Shown here: piece by piece, positions 1 to 6,423 of the stretch
Layout of the letters: each line of letters opens with the position of its first letter
Position numbering within the stretch: the first letter of the stretch is position 1
NCBI GenBank assembly: GCA_019918135.1
Contig: WBZZ01003753.1
Span: 160,001-185,685 of the forward strand
From: Paulinella micropora
Taxonomy: Eukaryota > Cercozoa > Imbricatea > Euglyphida > Paulinellidae
Length of the DNA stretch: 25,685 nucleotides
Reading direction: 5' to 3'
Program-made: the position numbers and the translations under genes
Notes under the pieces: generated by a model
What the model was told of the DNA's origin: nothing
Database searches by the model: none
The model's input: the letters and a program-made list of their open reading frames with translations, nothing else

Positions 1-202
1 AAGCGAAAAGATAATCCTCGCTTCGCTCATTTACATGGCGAGTAAAATACTTGACATCCTTTTGAAAGGCGTCAAAACCATTCACCAAACTAAGCCCAAC
101 AAACCCAGCAGACACGCGTGTGAGTTGCATGTCTTCGGCAGGGGCTTTCTTTTCAACCCGCTCCCAAGTCTTCCAGAAACCTACAACCACATTCATTGTC
201 AT
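1..202 (-). CDS. Hypothetical protein, C-terminus cut by window edge
   Basis: Open reading frame of 67 codons from an ATG at 202 that runs off the left edge of the window without a stop. I do not recognise the family. It has a charged stretch (WKTWERVEKK) followed by a mildly hydrophobic segment (SAGFVGLSLVNGF). The true N-terminus is uncertain. A 26-codon ORF lies just upstream (300-220), and a GT...AG pair at 230 and 181 would join it in frame to this ORF, skipping the ATG at 202. If unspliced, the ATG at 202 is the natural start. It is on the same strand as the next gene (462-989) and has an AT-poor upstream region unlike the TATATA leaders of most other genes here. Confidence 0.5.
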   Translation of the reverse strand, partial: MTMNVVVGFWKTWERVEKKAPAEDMQLTRVSAGFVGLSLVNGFDAFQKDVKYFTRHVNERSEDYLFA

Positions 203-219
203 AAAAAGAAACGATAGAC

Positions 220-300
220 TTAGTGCTTACCAGCAGGGGCAGGGGTAGGGGCGATGTTCATTTCGCCGAGTTGGTCGGCTACTTCATTCGGCTCTCCCAT
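220..300 (-). CDS. Tiny ORF, 26 aa, or first exon of the gene at 1-202
   Basis: ATG at 300, stop at 222-220. The peptide starts MGEPNEVADQLGEM and ends in an Ala/Pro/Thr-rich tail. A GTAAGC donor-like sequence sits at 230-225, inside the last codons, and a pyrimidine-rich TTGTAG acceptor-like sequence ends at 181. Splicing would remove 50 nt and continue in the reading frame of the gene at 1-202. It may equally be a non-coding or very small gene. No known family. Confidence 0.3.
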   Translation of the reverse strand: MGEPNEVADQLGEMNIAPTPAPAGKH

Positions 301-370
301 TGTCTATTGCACACACAAAAAAGCATGTGTAATAGAAATTCCTTTGAATTAGGGTGGGGTGTTAAACCCC

Positions 371-390
371 TTGGTTTTGAAAAAAACCAA
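371..390. terminator. Perfect 8-bp hairpin, possible 3' end signal
   Basis: TTGGTTTT and AAAACCAA form a perfect 8-bp stem around a GAAA loop. It lies in the gap between the minus-strand genes at 462-989 and 220-300. A second inverted repeat (ATGTTGAT 394-401, ATCAACAT 422-429) follows immediately. The position downstream of the 462-989 gene fits a transcript 3' end, but that role is inferred. Confidence 0.35.
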
Positions 391-461
391 TGTATGTTGA
401 TAATGTTGTTTTCTAAGTAAAATCAACATATTTTAAATCAACATTTTACACTAAAGTCTTT

Positions 462-989
462 TTATTCCGAGTTGCTATCCGCACTCTCGGTTCTGAAGAC
501 TCTGTGCATGTTTCTATCGTGTTCTCGTTTGCTATTAATGCTATCATTTACGTATTCGTTAATACCATCACTGGAGTATTTGTTAAACGAAGCATTAAAT
601 GATAAATGCTCGTTCTCAATACCAGCGATGATATTATTCATGACAATTGCGGAAAGTTGGCCACGATTATCTTTTTTCCATCTATAGAAATTATCTACTT
701 CTTTACTTTTTTTCTGTTCCAATCTTTTCTTTCTCAAGCGAGCGATTTTATCTTCCTCTACTTCATTATTTTCAATAATTAATCGTCGCATCATCTCATT
801 TATAGCCTCAACCTTAATTAGGTCTGGCTGTTTCTTTTCAACGAGACGAGAAATTTCTTTATCCGCTTTAGAAATTCTTTCTTCACATACTATTTTATCT
901 TTTTTGAGTCTATCTACTCCAGGCTTTCGTATCTCAAATTCCTCAATCCATTCATTTTTAGTTTTATTTTCTCGCGGGATTAGAGACAT
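462..989 (-). CDS. Hypothetical coiled-coil protein, 175 aa
   Basis: The first ATG in this frame is at 989 (start MSLIPRENKT). The frame stays open upstream to 1058 but only from a GTG, so I use the ATG. The protein is strongly charged: residues about 10-100 are rich in Lys, Glu and Ile/Leu with heptad-like spacing, as in a coiled coil. The C-terminal third is polar with many Asn and Ser and ends acidic (TESADSNSE). There are no catalytic or metal-binding motifs and no membrane segment. A 7-bp hairpin (CCCAACA 1051-1057, TGTTGGG 1064-1070) lies upstream. I do not recognise it. Small coiled-coil proteins are common in PLV genomes as virion or regulatory accessories, but that does not assign a role. 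Confidence 0.6.
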   Translation of the reverse strand: MSLIPRENKTKNEWIEEFEIRKPGVDRLKKDKIVCEERISKADKEISRLVEKKQPDLIKVEAINEMMRRLIIENNEVEEDKIARLRKKRLEQKKSKEVDNFYRWKKDNRGQLSAIVMNNIIAGIENEHLSFNASFNKYSSDGINEYVNDSINSKREHDRNMHRVFRTESADSNSE

Positions 990-1135
990 GGTTTCCAACA
1001 AAAACCAGTCCAGACAGAATTCTGATTTTCTGTTTTTAGTCCAAAAACAGCCCAACACCGCGCTGTTGGGGTGTTGCGTGGTGATATTCCGGAAATAGAA
1101 ATTCTAGAATTTTCTAAAAAAAATAGACTGGCGGT

Positions 1136-1475
1136 AATACTTCAAATACCATTTTTTCTGTATCACTGGTAGGATCGCGGGAAGAGGAGACTAATGGGTT
1201 CGGTGTAGTCATTGAGTAATTAGGTTGCGGGTTCAAGTCCTTCATCTTACCTGCGATTCTTTTGTTTTTTTTTGTTCATATCAAATACTTCAAACACCAT
1301 TTTGCCTGCATCACTGGCAGGTTCGTGTAAAGGGCGGACTAAAGGGTTCAACGTAATCATTGAAAATTCAGGTCGCAGGTTCAATTCCGAAGTATGTCCG
1401 TCCTCTTTACATAACTAGAACCTTTTATTTTTTCTTAATTTTTTGCATATCAAAACACTTCAAATACCTTTTTTT
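1136..1475 (+). repeat. Tandem tRNA-like repeats, two full and one partial unit (period 148 bp)
   Basis: Gene-free stretch with two diverged tandem units. Each begins with AATACTTCAAAYACCATTTT and TCACTGG (1163 and 1311) and carries a B-box-like T-loop: GGTTCAAGTCC at 1230-1240 and GGTTCAATTCC at 1378-1388, exactly 148 bp apart. A third partial unit begins near 1448 and lacks the tRNA-like part. In unit 1, GTAGGAT (1169-1175) pairs with ATCTTAC (1244-1250), GGGAAGA (1179-1185) can pair with TCTTACC (1245-1251), and GACTA (1189-1193) pairs with TAGTC (1206-1210). In unit 2, GGGCGGA (1332-1338) pairs with TCCGTCC (1397-1403). Neither unit has a proper 5-bp anticodon stem, so I do not call functional tRNAs. 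Possible roles are Pol III internal promoters, tRNA-derived relics, or a recombination site beside the recombinase gene. Confidence 0.5.
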
Positions 1476-1566
1476 GTTTAGCCATAACATTTTTTTGGGT
1501 GAATATAAGAGCAGTGGGAGTGAAAATACCTTCTCCTGTTGCTGTCCGACCTTATTTTTGACTTAG

Positions 1567-1597
1567 AAAAAAATAGACTTGTCTTATATACACTACG
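1567..1597 (+). promoter_or_regulatory. Candidate promoter of the recombinase gene
   Basis: A-rich run followed by TAGACTT (ending at 1580) and TATATA at 1585-1590, with the ATG at 1598. The same order (A-run, AGACTT, TATATA-like box, short leader, ATG) precedes the genes starting at 3227 (minus) and 3285 (plus), which supports a shared promoter element. Confidence 0.5.
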
Positions 1598-2962
1598 ATG
1601 TGGAGCGAAGATGACAAGAAGTTTGTTAGGCAGTTAAGAGTTGCTACTACTGAAAGTAAAATTTATGAGGTCGTGTCCAACTTCTACGATAATCTCCGAC
1701 GCGTCGGAGATGGGAATGTAAAACCAAGTATAGCATTTCATAATGCTATTATATCTTTATTTAGCACGCCAACGAGTGATGAAGAGGTGCTTGAGGCACT
1801 AAAGGTGATATATCCTAAATATGCTATCGTGTATCCAAATTTGAATAGTAGAAGGCAAAGACTTTCTGAGGTGAGAAAAAAAGCAATAGAGCCCAACCAA
1901 AGTGAAAAAGTATATGAAATGAGCAAACTTGATAAGTATTTTAATCTAAATGAAGACGAGCGAATTGATATCGTTGAGGGATATAAGAAAGATGTCAAAG
2001 CCAAAAATGAACAAAAAATACAGATTGATGTCCGTGATGTAATGGCTAAAATGAATGATATGATATTAAGTAATGACCCTTATCTTAAACTGCTTGCTTT
2101 GATGATAGCAATTGGAGCGAGACCTGTGGAAATATTTGACAAAAACACATATGAATTAATACCAGATAAACCGAGTTGGTTGCTAGTGAATAACCTAGCA
2201 AAAAAGAGAGAAGGACAAAAAAAGAATTGGACTGAGAGGCCTGTTGTCCTTTTTACTCCCCAGTTTGTAATAGAACAAGTAAATTCAATACGAAACCATT
2301 TCAAAAAGAAAAAAGCAGTCATTATCAACAGCGAAGGTGTGCTTGATAAGCAAAAGAACAATGAACTAAATAAAAGGATTATTAAAATCTTTCCTTGGCT
2401 ATCGGACTACACGCAGAAAAGCAGTATGTTGCGAAAACTATATGCTAGTTTGTCGTATAGTAATTTCGCCAATCCAAAATTAGAGAATTTTAACACGTGG
2501 GTTTCAAATGTGTTGGGGCACGGCGATATGCTCACCAGTTTTAGTTATAGTTGGGTTAATGTGGCCGACCCTGAAGAAATTAAGGCAGAAGGGATTAAAA
2601 CAGAATTAGAGGAGTTGAGACGCAAAATAGATTTATATTTGAATTTAAATAACACTAATGAAATTGAAAGCAATCTAGATAACGGAGACGAAAAATGTAA
2701 ATACCAACCATTAGGTAAAAGCGCTAGTAGAGAGGATAAGTATAAATTGCTTGAGCAGATATGGGGTGATTACGAGGGGCAAATAACAAATACTAAACTA
2801 CGACAATTAAGCGGGATTGGAGCCGTTATTGCCAATACGTTTATTAAAGAGAAGAGGGGCGAAGCGACGAAGAGCGAAGCAAAAAAAGAAGCGCCACAAG
2901 CAGAGGAAACAAAAGCACCATTAAGAAGAAGTGCTAGAATTAAAAAGAAGGCTAATACTTAA
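1598..2962 (+). CDS. Tyrosine recombinase, telomere-resolvase (protelomerase)-like
   Basis: 454 aa. The central part matches the catalytic core of the tyrosine recombinase superfamily: Arg175 in an A-I-G-A-R-P-V-E-I box, Lys202/203 in the beta-hairpin position, Arg279 in S-M-L-R-K-L-Y, His308 in V-L-G-H and Tyr317 nine residues later. Box II of ordinary integrases is HxxR; here position -3 is Ser276. The R-K-R-H-Y set without that His, with spacings of about 27, 77, 29 and 9, resembles telomere resolvases more than Xer/lambda integrases. The N-terminal 150 residues are charged and helical, like the DNA-binding arm of that family. The C-terminus has a small helical domain (about 380-420) and a basic tail (RRSARIKKK) that could act in nuclear import. 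Such enzymes cut and rejoin DNA at inverted repeats through a 3'-phosphotyrosine. A conventional PLV integrase is the alternative. The gene overlaps the convergent gene at 2952-3227 by 11 bp. Confidence 0.75.
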   Translation: MWSEDDKKFVRQLRVATTESKIYEVVSNFYDNLRRVGDGNVKPSIAFHNAIISLFSTPTSDEEVLEALKVIYPKYAIVYPNLNSRRQRLSEVRKKAIEPNQSEKVYEMSKLDKYFNLNEDERIDIVEGYKKDVKAKNEQKIQIDVRDVMAKMNDMILSNDPYLKLLALMIAIGARPVEIFDKNTYELIPDKPSWLLVNNLAKKREGQKKNWTERPVVLFTPQFVIEQVNSIRNHFKKKKAVIINSEGVLDKQKNNELNKRIIKIFPWLSDYTQKSSMLRKLYASLSYSNFANPKLENFNTWVSNVLGHGDMLTSFSYSWVNVADPEEIKAEGIKTELEELRRKIDLYLNLNNTNEIESNLDNGDEKCKYQPLGKSASREDKYKLLEQIWGDYEGQITNTKLRQLSGIGAVIANTFIKEKRGEATKSEAKKEAPQAEETKAPLRRSARIKKKANT

Positions 2963-3227
2963 CCACAATCAATGAAGGCTCACGATATTTTGCTCTAATA
3001 TTAGCCTCTTGTCTGTAGCAATTAATAGAACAGATTGTGAAAAACTGAACACCATCTACATTATCAATATCAACTGCTACAATAGGAGGGTGCGACTGGA
3101 ATGTGCGAGACAAACCGCATATATTACAAAATTCTTTTTTATAATCAATCTTGGATGTCTCTGAATAAACAAATGTCCTTATATGTCCAACTATATTACT
3201 CGGCAATTCACGTATTATTATCGGCAT
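2952..3227 (-). CDS. Small Cys4 putative zinc-binding protein, 91 aa
   Basis: Starts MPIIIRELP, with the ATG at 3227. Four cysteines in C34-x2-C37 and C66-x3-C70 spacing fit one zinc site, with a His46 nearby. The N-terminal 25 residues look like a short helix-forming segment. It has no recognised enzyme motif. Such small treble-clef or zinc-ribbon proteins usually bind nucleic acid or partner proteins; that is inference. It is divergent from the fibre-like gene at 3285 and shares its promoter region (AAAAATAGACTT read on the minus strand at 3253-3242). It is convergent with, and overlaps by 11 bp, the recombinase gene. Confidence 0.65.
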   Translation of the reverse strand: MPIIIRELPSNIVGHIRTFVYSETSKIDYKKEFCNICGLSRTFQSHPPIVAVDIDNVDGVQFFTICSINCYRQEANIRAKYREPSLIVVKY

Positions 3228-3284
3228 GATTTTATATTATAAAGTCTATTTTTGAAAAAAAAAGACTTACATATATAACAAAAA
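3228..3284. promoter_or_regulatory. Divergent promoter region with two AGACTT boxes
   Basis: Between two divergent ATGs. On the minus strand AAAAATAGACTT (3253-3242) is followed by TATAATATAAAA before the ATG at 3227. On the plus strand an A-run with AGACTT (ending at 3268) is followed by ATATATA (3271-3277) before the ATG at 3285. The mirrored arrangement in a 57-bp gap argues that these are promoter elements. Confidence 0.5.
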
Positions 3285-4517
3285 ATGAACCTTTTTGGTC
3301 AAAGCACGAGCACTCCATCGTCATCATCTACATCGTCATCATCTTCTTTATCAATAGACAATATTAAAGACGCATTACCAACAACGGCCTTCGGAGAATT
3401 GAGAACGGCAACTCTATCGCCAGTATTACAAAATGTCTTCACTTATGGTATTAATACTCGTTTCTTTGACAAAACAGAAACAAACGGCGGGGTGGTATCA
3501 ACTGCTAATTCAATGGCGGTTTTGACCACATCGGCCTCTGGTAATTCAACCGCACAGATTACGACTATAGAGAGAGCAAAATATAGAAGTGGCATGGGCT
3601 TGGTTGCTAGATTTTCCGCATTGTTTCCGTCATCTACCACCGCGACTACCTTTAATTGCGATATCGGCATAGGCACACCAGCAGACAATTTATGTTTTAG
3701 ACAATCAAACTTGGGAATGTCTGTTGTAAGAACGGCGGGGAGTGTTGAAAATGTGGTTAGTCAGTATGCTTGGAATGTTGATAAATGTGATAATACGGGA
3801 AACTTCCCCGCGATTGATTTTACCAAATTGAATGTGTTTGAAATAGTCGTCCAATATCTGGGTAGCGGTCAGATTACATTTAAAATTGAAAATCCCCGCA
3901 CTGGACGAATGGAAGTAATTCATGCGATTAAATACGCGAGCACTGCTACTACTCCATCATTAGATCAGGCGGCATTTGCTATTTATGCGAAGGCATATTC
4001 GTCAAGCCTTCAATCTGTTGTCATGAAATCAGCGAGCATGTTTTTGGCGGTTGAGGGGACTATTGACCGCACTATTGCTATAACTAATTCGTATGACAAT
4101 GTCAAAACTATAGGAGCAACTGAAAACGCCATATTTACCATTAGAAACCGCGCCACATTTAATAGTAAGACGAATTACAATGTTATTTATTTTGAAAATT
4201 TGTGTGTGAGCAACACAAGTGACAAAATATGTATAGCAAAGATAACATTAAATGCGACACTTGGAGGCACTCCGTCATATTCCAATTACGATACAAACAC
4301 ATCATTAGCCGAAGTAGATACAGCAGGAACTACCCGCACTGGCGGAAACATAGTATTAACATATATATTATCTGCAGGTGCTTCTATTTACATTGATTTG
4401 TCTCGCTATAACCTAAAAATTGGAACGGGTAAGACATTGACCGTGTCAGCATCTCTAGTGGCAGGAACAGGTGCGAGCATTTACGCTTCATTGAACTGGA
4501 TTGAAGACCAGATTTAA
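3285..4517 (+). CDS. Fibre/attachment-like structural protein, 410 aa
   Basis: Begins MNLFGQS, followed by a Ser/Thr linker (residues about 8-24) and a beta-rich body. Residues about 95-250 read like the beta-sandwich (concanavalin-like) domain seen in phage tail and fibre proteins: G-M-G-L-V-A-R-F, then an aromatic-rich strand, then F-E-I-V-V-Q-Y-L-G-S-G-Q-I-T-F, then N-P-R-T-G-R-M-E-V-I-H. The last 150 residues are a second beta-rich region. There is no signal peptide or membrane segment. Its N-terminal MNxFGxS motif recurs in the protein at 17933, suggesting a common capsid-anchoring peptide. The likely role is host attachment at the virion surface; carbohydrate binding is possible but not shown. 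It is the only large structural gene on the plus strand in the left half. Confidence 0.65.
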   Translation: MNLFGQSTSTPSSSSTSSSSSLSIDNIKDALPTTAFGELRTATLSPVLQNVFTYGINTRFFDKTETNGGVVSTANSMAVLTTSASGNSTAQITTIERAKYRSGMGLVARFSALFPSSTTATTFNCDIGIGTPADNLCFRQSNLGMSVVRTAGSVENVVSQYAWNVDKCDNTGNFPAIDFTKLNVFEIVVQYLGSGQITFKIENPRTGRMEVIHAIKYASTATTPSLDQAAFAIYAKAYSSSLQSVVMKSASMFLAVEGTIDRTIAITNSYDNVKTIGATENAIFTIRNRATFNSKTNYNVIYFENLCVSNTSDKICIAKITLNATLGGTPSYSNYDTNTSLAEVDTAGTTRTGGNIVLTYILSAGASIYIDLSRYNLKIGTGKTLTVSASLVAGTGASIYASLNWIEDQI

Positions 4518-4537
4518 ACAAAAAAAAATACACACTT

Positions 4538-4765
4538 TCAAAAATACAGGCTTTCAAACTTTTTTTCTATCTCTACTGCTAGATTGTTAATATTTGTTTT
4601 TTTTGTCATTTCCTCAACAATTGGTGCATGGTATTTCCTTAAATACCGATAAAACTGATCCATATTAGTCCCGCACGGGATTATATCTTTTTTTTGTTTC
4701 AAACGGCACTCGTTGATAGCCGTTATCAACTTAAACAATTTATCTATATTGTCCAAAAATATCAT
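4538..4765 (-). CDS. Hypothetical protein, 75 aa
   Basis: Starts MIFLDNIDKL at 4765 and ends 20 bp after the stop of the convergent fibre-like gene. It is rich in Lys, Ile and Asn and predicted mostly helical from composition. Two cysteines (C20, C31) do not make a clear metal site. There is no recognised family. It is just downstream of the minor capsid gene on the same strand, so it may share the virion-block transcript. An AT-rich TATATATGAT sequence surrounds the start. Confidence 0.5.
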   Translation of the reverse strand: MIFLDNIDKLFKLITAINECRLKQKKDIIPCGTNMDQFYRYLRKYHAPIVEEMTKKTNINNLAVEIEKKFESLYF

Positions 4766-4811
4766 ATATAATAAGGGAAATTATAGTCCAAATGTAAATA
4801 AACCGATAGGA

Positions 4812-5609
4812 TTAAGCATGATAGACTTTGAGAAGAATTGAAACTTCAAAATTGACAGGACATTCAAGCACTTCACCACCCGCATTTCTAATGACAATAT
4901 CAATAGACCTTAAACTTTTAGTCGTATTAAATGGCACATAATCGGCGACATCATTAGAACTCTCAAAGTAGCACTGGACTCCATACGGCTTATCTAAATT
5001 ACATTTACCGACCACAGAGAAATTACCATTTGCTTCAACTAAACCAGACTGATTTAAAGCACGACTATGGACATAAACGGCCGTTTCACCGATTAGATTG
5101 ACTATAGATTGCATCGTGCTACTCGCCGCCGCCGAGATATCGGCAGTTAGTCCTATCTTATCGCTAATCGTGCTGTTATCAAGATCGAAAGCATACGTAT
5201 CACCAGTGAAAGCAAAATTCAATTTATTAACGGAGTTCAAAGTTATAACTACGGAGTTAGGGGTAATTGCTGAATTAATCGCAGTTTGAAGAGCGGTAAT
5301 AAATGTATCAATGGTGTATTGATTTGCTGTTACGATTGCCGTCTTTGTAGCCGATCCAGTTGTTTTAATCAATGTGAGAGTGTTGGCATAACTCGGTATG
5401 TTTGGGAAAACATTTGGGATAGAGATACTTTTAACGACATAAGCACTGATTATATCAATATTACGACCAGTTGCTGGGAGATCAACGACGAAACGGCCAT
5501 TGTGAGTAGAAGCGGATTTGGATTCTGTTTTATCGCTTGAGGAAACACGAAGGAGGAAATTTTTTTTTGTTCGCTTTTCGTCTTCAAGATTGCTTATTGT
5601 AAAGCTCAT
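4812..5609 (-). CDS. Minor capsid (penton-like) protein
   Basis: 265 aa from the ATG at 5609 (MSFTISNLEDE). An upstream in-frame ATG at 5624 overlaps a 12-bp palindrome with a TATA core (5611-5622) that looks like promoter, so I prefer the inner start. The body is beta-rich, consistent with a single jelly roll. The N-terminal region (FVVDLPATGRNIDIISAYVVKSISIPN) and the C-terminal pattern (L-R-S-I-D-I-V-I-R-N-A-G-G-E-V-L, then F-E-V-S-I-L-L-K-V) resemble PLV/Polinton minor capsid proteins, which form pentamers at the icosahedral vertices. It sits one gene from the major capsid gene, as is common in this group. A run of nine A residues in codons 16-19 is read through without a frame break. The alternative is another beta-rich virion protein. 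Confidence 0.72.
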   Translation of the reverse strand: MSFTISNLEDEKRTKKNFLLRVSSSDKTESKSASTHNGRFVVDLPATGRNIDIISAYVVKSISIPNVFPNIPSYANTLTLIKTTGSATKTAIVTANQYTIDTFITALQTAINSAITPNSVVITLNSVNKLNFAFTGDTYAFDLDNSTISDKIGLTADISAAASSTMQSIVNLIGETAVYVHSRALNQSGLVEANGNFSVVGKCNLDKPYGVQCYFESSNDVADYVPFNTTKSLRSIDIVIRNAGGEVLECPVNFEVSILLKVYHA

Positions 5610-5610
5610 T

Positions 5611-5622
5611 GCTATATATAGC
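5611..5622. promoter_or_regulatory. Palindromic TATA element upstream of the minor capsid gene
   Basis: GCTATATATAGC is a perfect 12-bp palindrome ending 1 bp before the preferred ATG at 5609. It is one of several TATATA-like boxes found a few bases upstream of start codons throughout the element. Confidence 0.4.
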
Positions 5623-5644
5623 AAAAAATATTATTCTAATTAAA

Positions 5645-6316
5645 TTAAAATCCCATCAAACATAAACCGATTGGAAGTGCCTCCATGTTTCTTTTGTGAG
5701 TTTTGGTTTTTCTATGTTTAGAAATACTATCCTTTCTTGAAAATACACCACATTCACATTGTATTCTAATAGCACCTCTTTCTCGTGATAATTGGTTTAG
5801 ATATTCCTTGTTTTTTTCACGATATAATCTATCTCTTTCTGCTATTTTGGCTTTATTGTTCCATCTATAATTTTCGTCTATTTGTGGATTTTTCTCGCGA
5901 TATTCTTTTTTCTTTTTAGCCAGATGTTCTTTGTTTCGTTCATTATATTCTCGTTTGTGTTGCTTTACATATTCAGCATTGTCTTTATGCCATTCATTCA
6001 CACTCCGACCTGCGACATATTTATTTACACACTTGTTTTCCCTTATACATTCGCCTTCCCTTTTATTAAGTTGGGCGAGTGTTTCGCACGGGCAGTATTC
6101 CAAAAGTTCAATATAGGCATCGCCATGTTTGATTATTTCAAAACTGGAGTAATATTTATGTTTCTTTTCGTCTTTTTTCCAGAGTTCATAAGTGTAGCGA
6201 TGGTTTGACATACGAGCGGACAATTCTCTCGTGGTGCTTCCTATGTAAATTTCATCGGTTTGATGAGACCTAATCGCATAGATTTTACCTTTCTTACAAT
6301 CTCCAACCCGTGGCAT
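5645..6316 (-). CDS. GIY-YIG endonuclease with C-terminal zinc finger
   Basis: 223 aa. The N-terminal 100 residues form a GIY-YIG nuclease domain: G-K-I-Y (10-13), Y-I-G-S (24-27), Arg residues at 30 and 35, and the metal-binding Glu at 87 in L-N-K-R-E-G. Residues 105-180 are a long basic, coiled region rich in Lys, Arg and Glu. Near the C-terminus, C187-x-C189 and H201-x5-H207 form a zinc-finger-like site that could bind DNA. Free-standing GIY-YIG proteins of this layout are common in giant viruses and phages, often as homing endonucleases. The position between minor and major capsid genes fits a mobile insertion. A repair role is the alternative. An AT-rich TATA-like leader precedes the ATG. 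Confidence 0.85.
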   Translation of the reverse strand: MPRVGDCKKGKIYAIRSHQTDEIYIGSTTRELSARMSNHRYTYELWKKDEKKHKYYSSFEIIKHGDAYIELLEYCPCETLAQLNKREGECIRENKCVNKYVAGRSVNEWHKDNAEYVKQHKREYNERNKEHLAKKKKEYREKNPQIDENYRWNNKAKIAERDRLYREKNKEYLNQLSRERGAIRIQCECGVFSRKDSISKHRKTKTHKRNMEALPIGLCLMGF

Positions 6317-6423
6317 ATTGTATTATGTTTTATTATATTGTATATTGCGATATGTTTATATGGTTATTTTAATCCTTTTTGTTTAAACTACATATACTAA
6401 GAGAGATTTTGAGTAAATAAGGG

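Noticed and set aside
1169..1251. Canonical tRNA genes in the tandem repeats
   Set aside because: B boxes and acceptor-like pairing are present, but no 5-bp anticodon stem with a 7-nt loop can be drawn and T-stems are imperfect. Kept as tRNA-like repeats only.
5560..5568. Programmed frameshift at the A9 run in the minor capsid gene
   Set aside because: The run contains slippery heptamers, but both sides are in one frame and the -1 frame stops soon after; no evidence of a second product.
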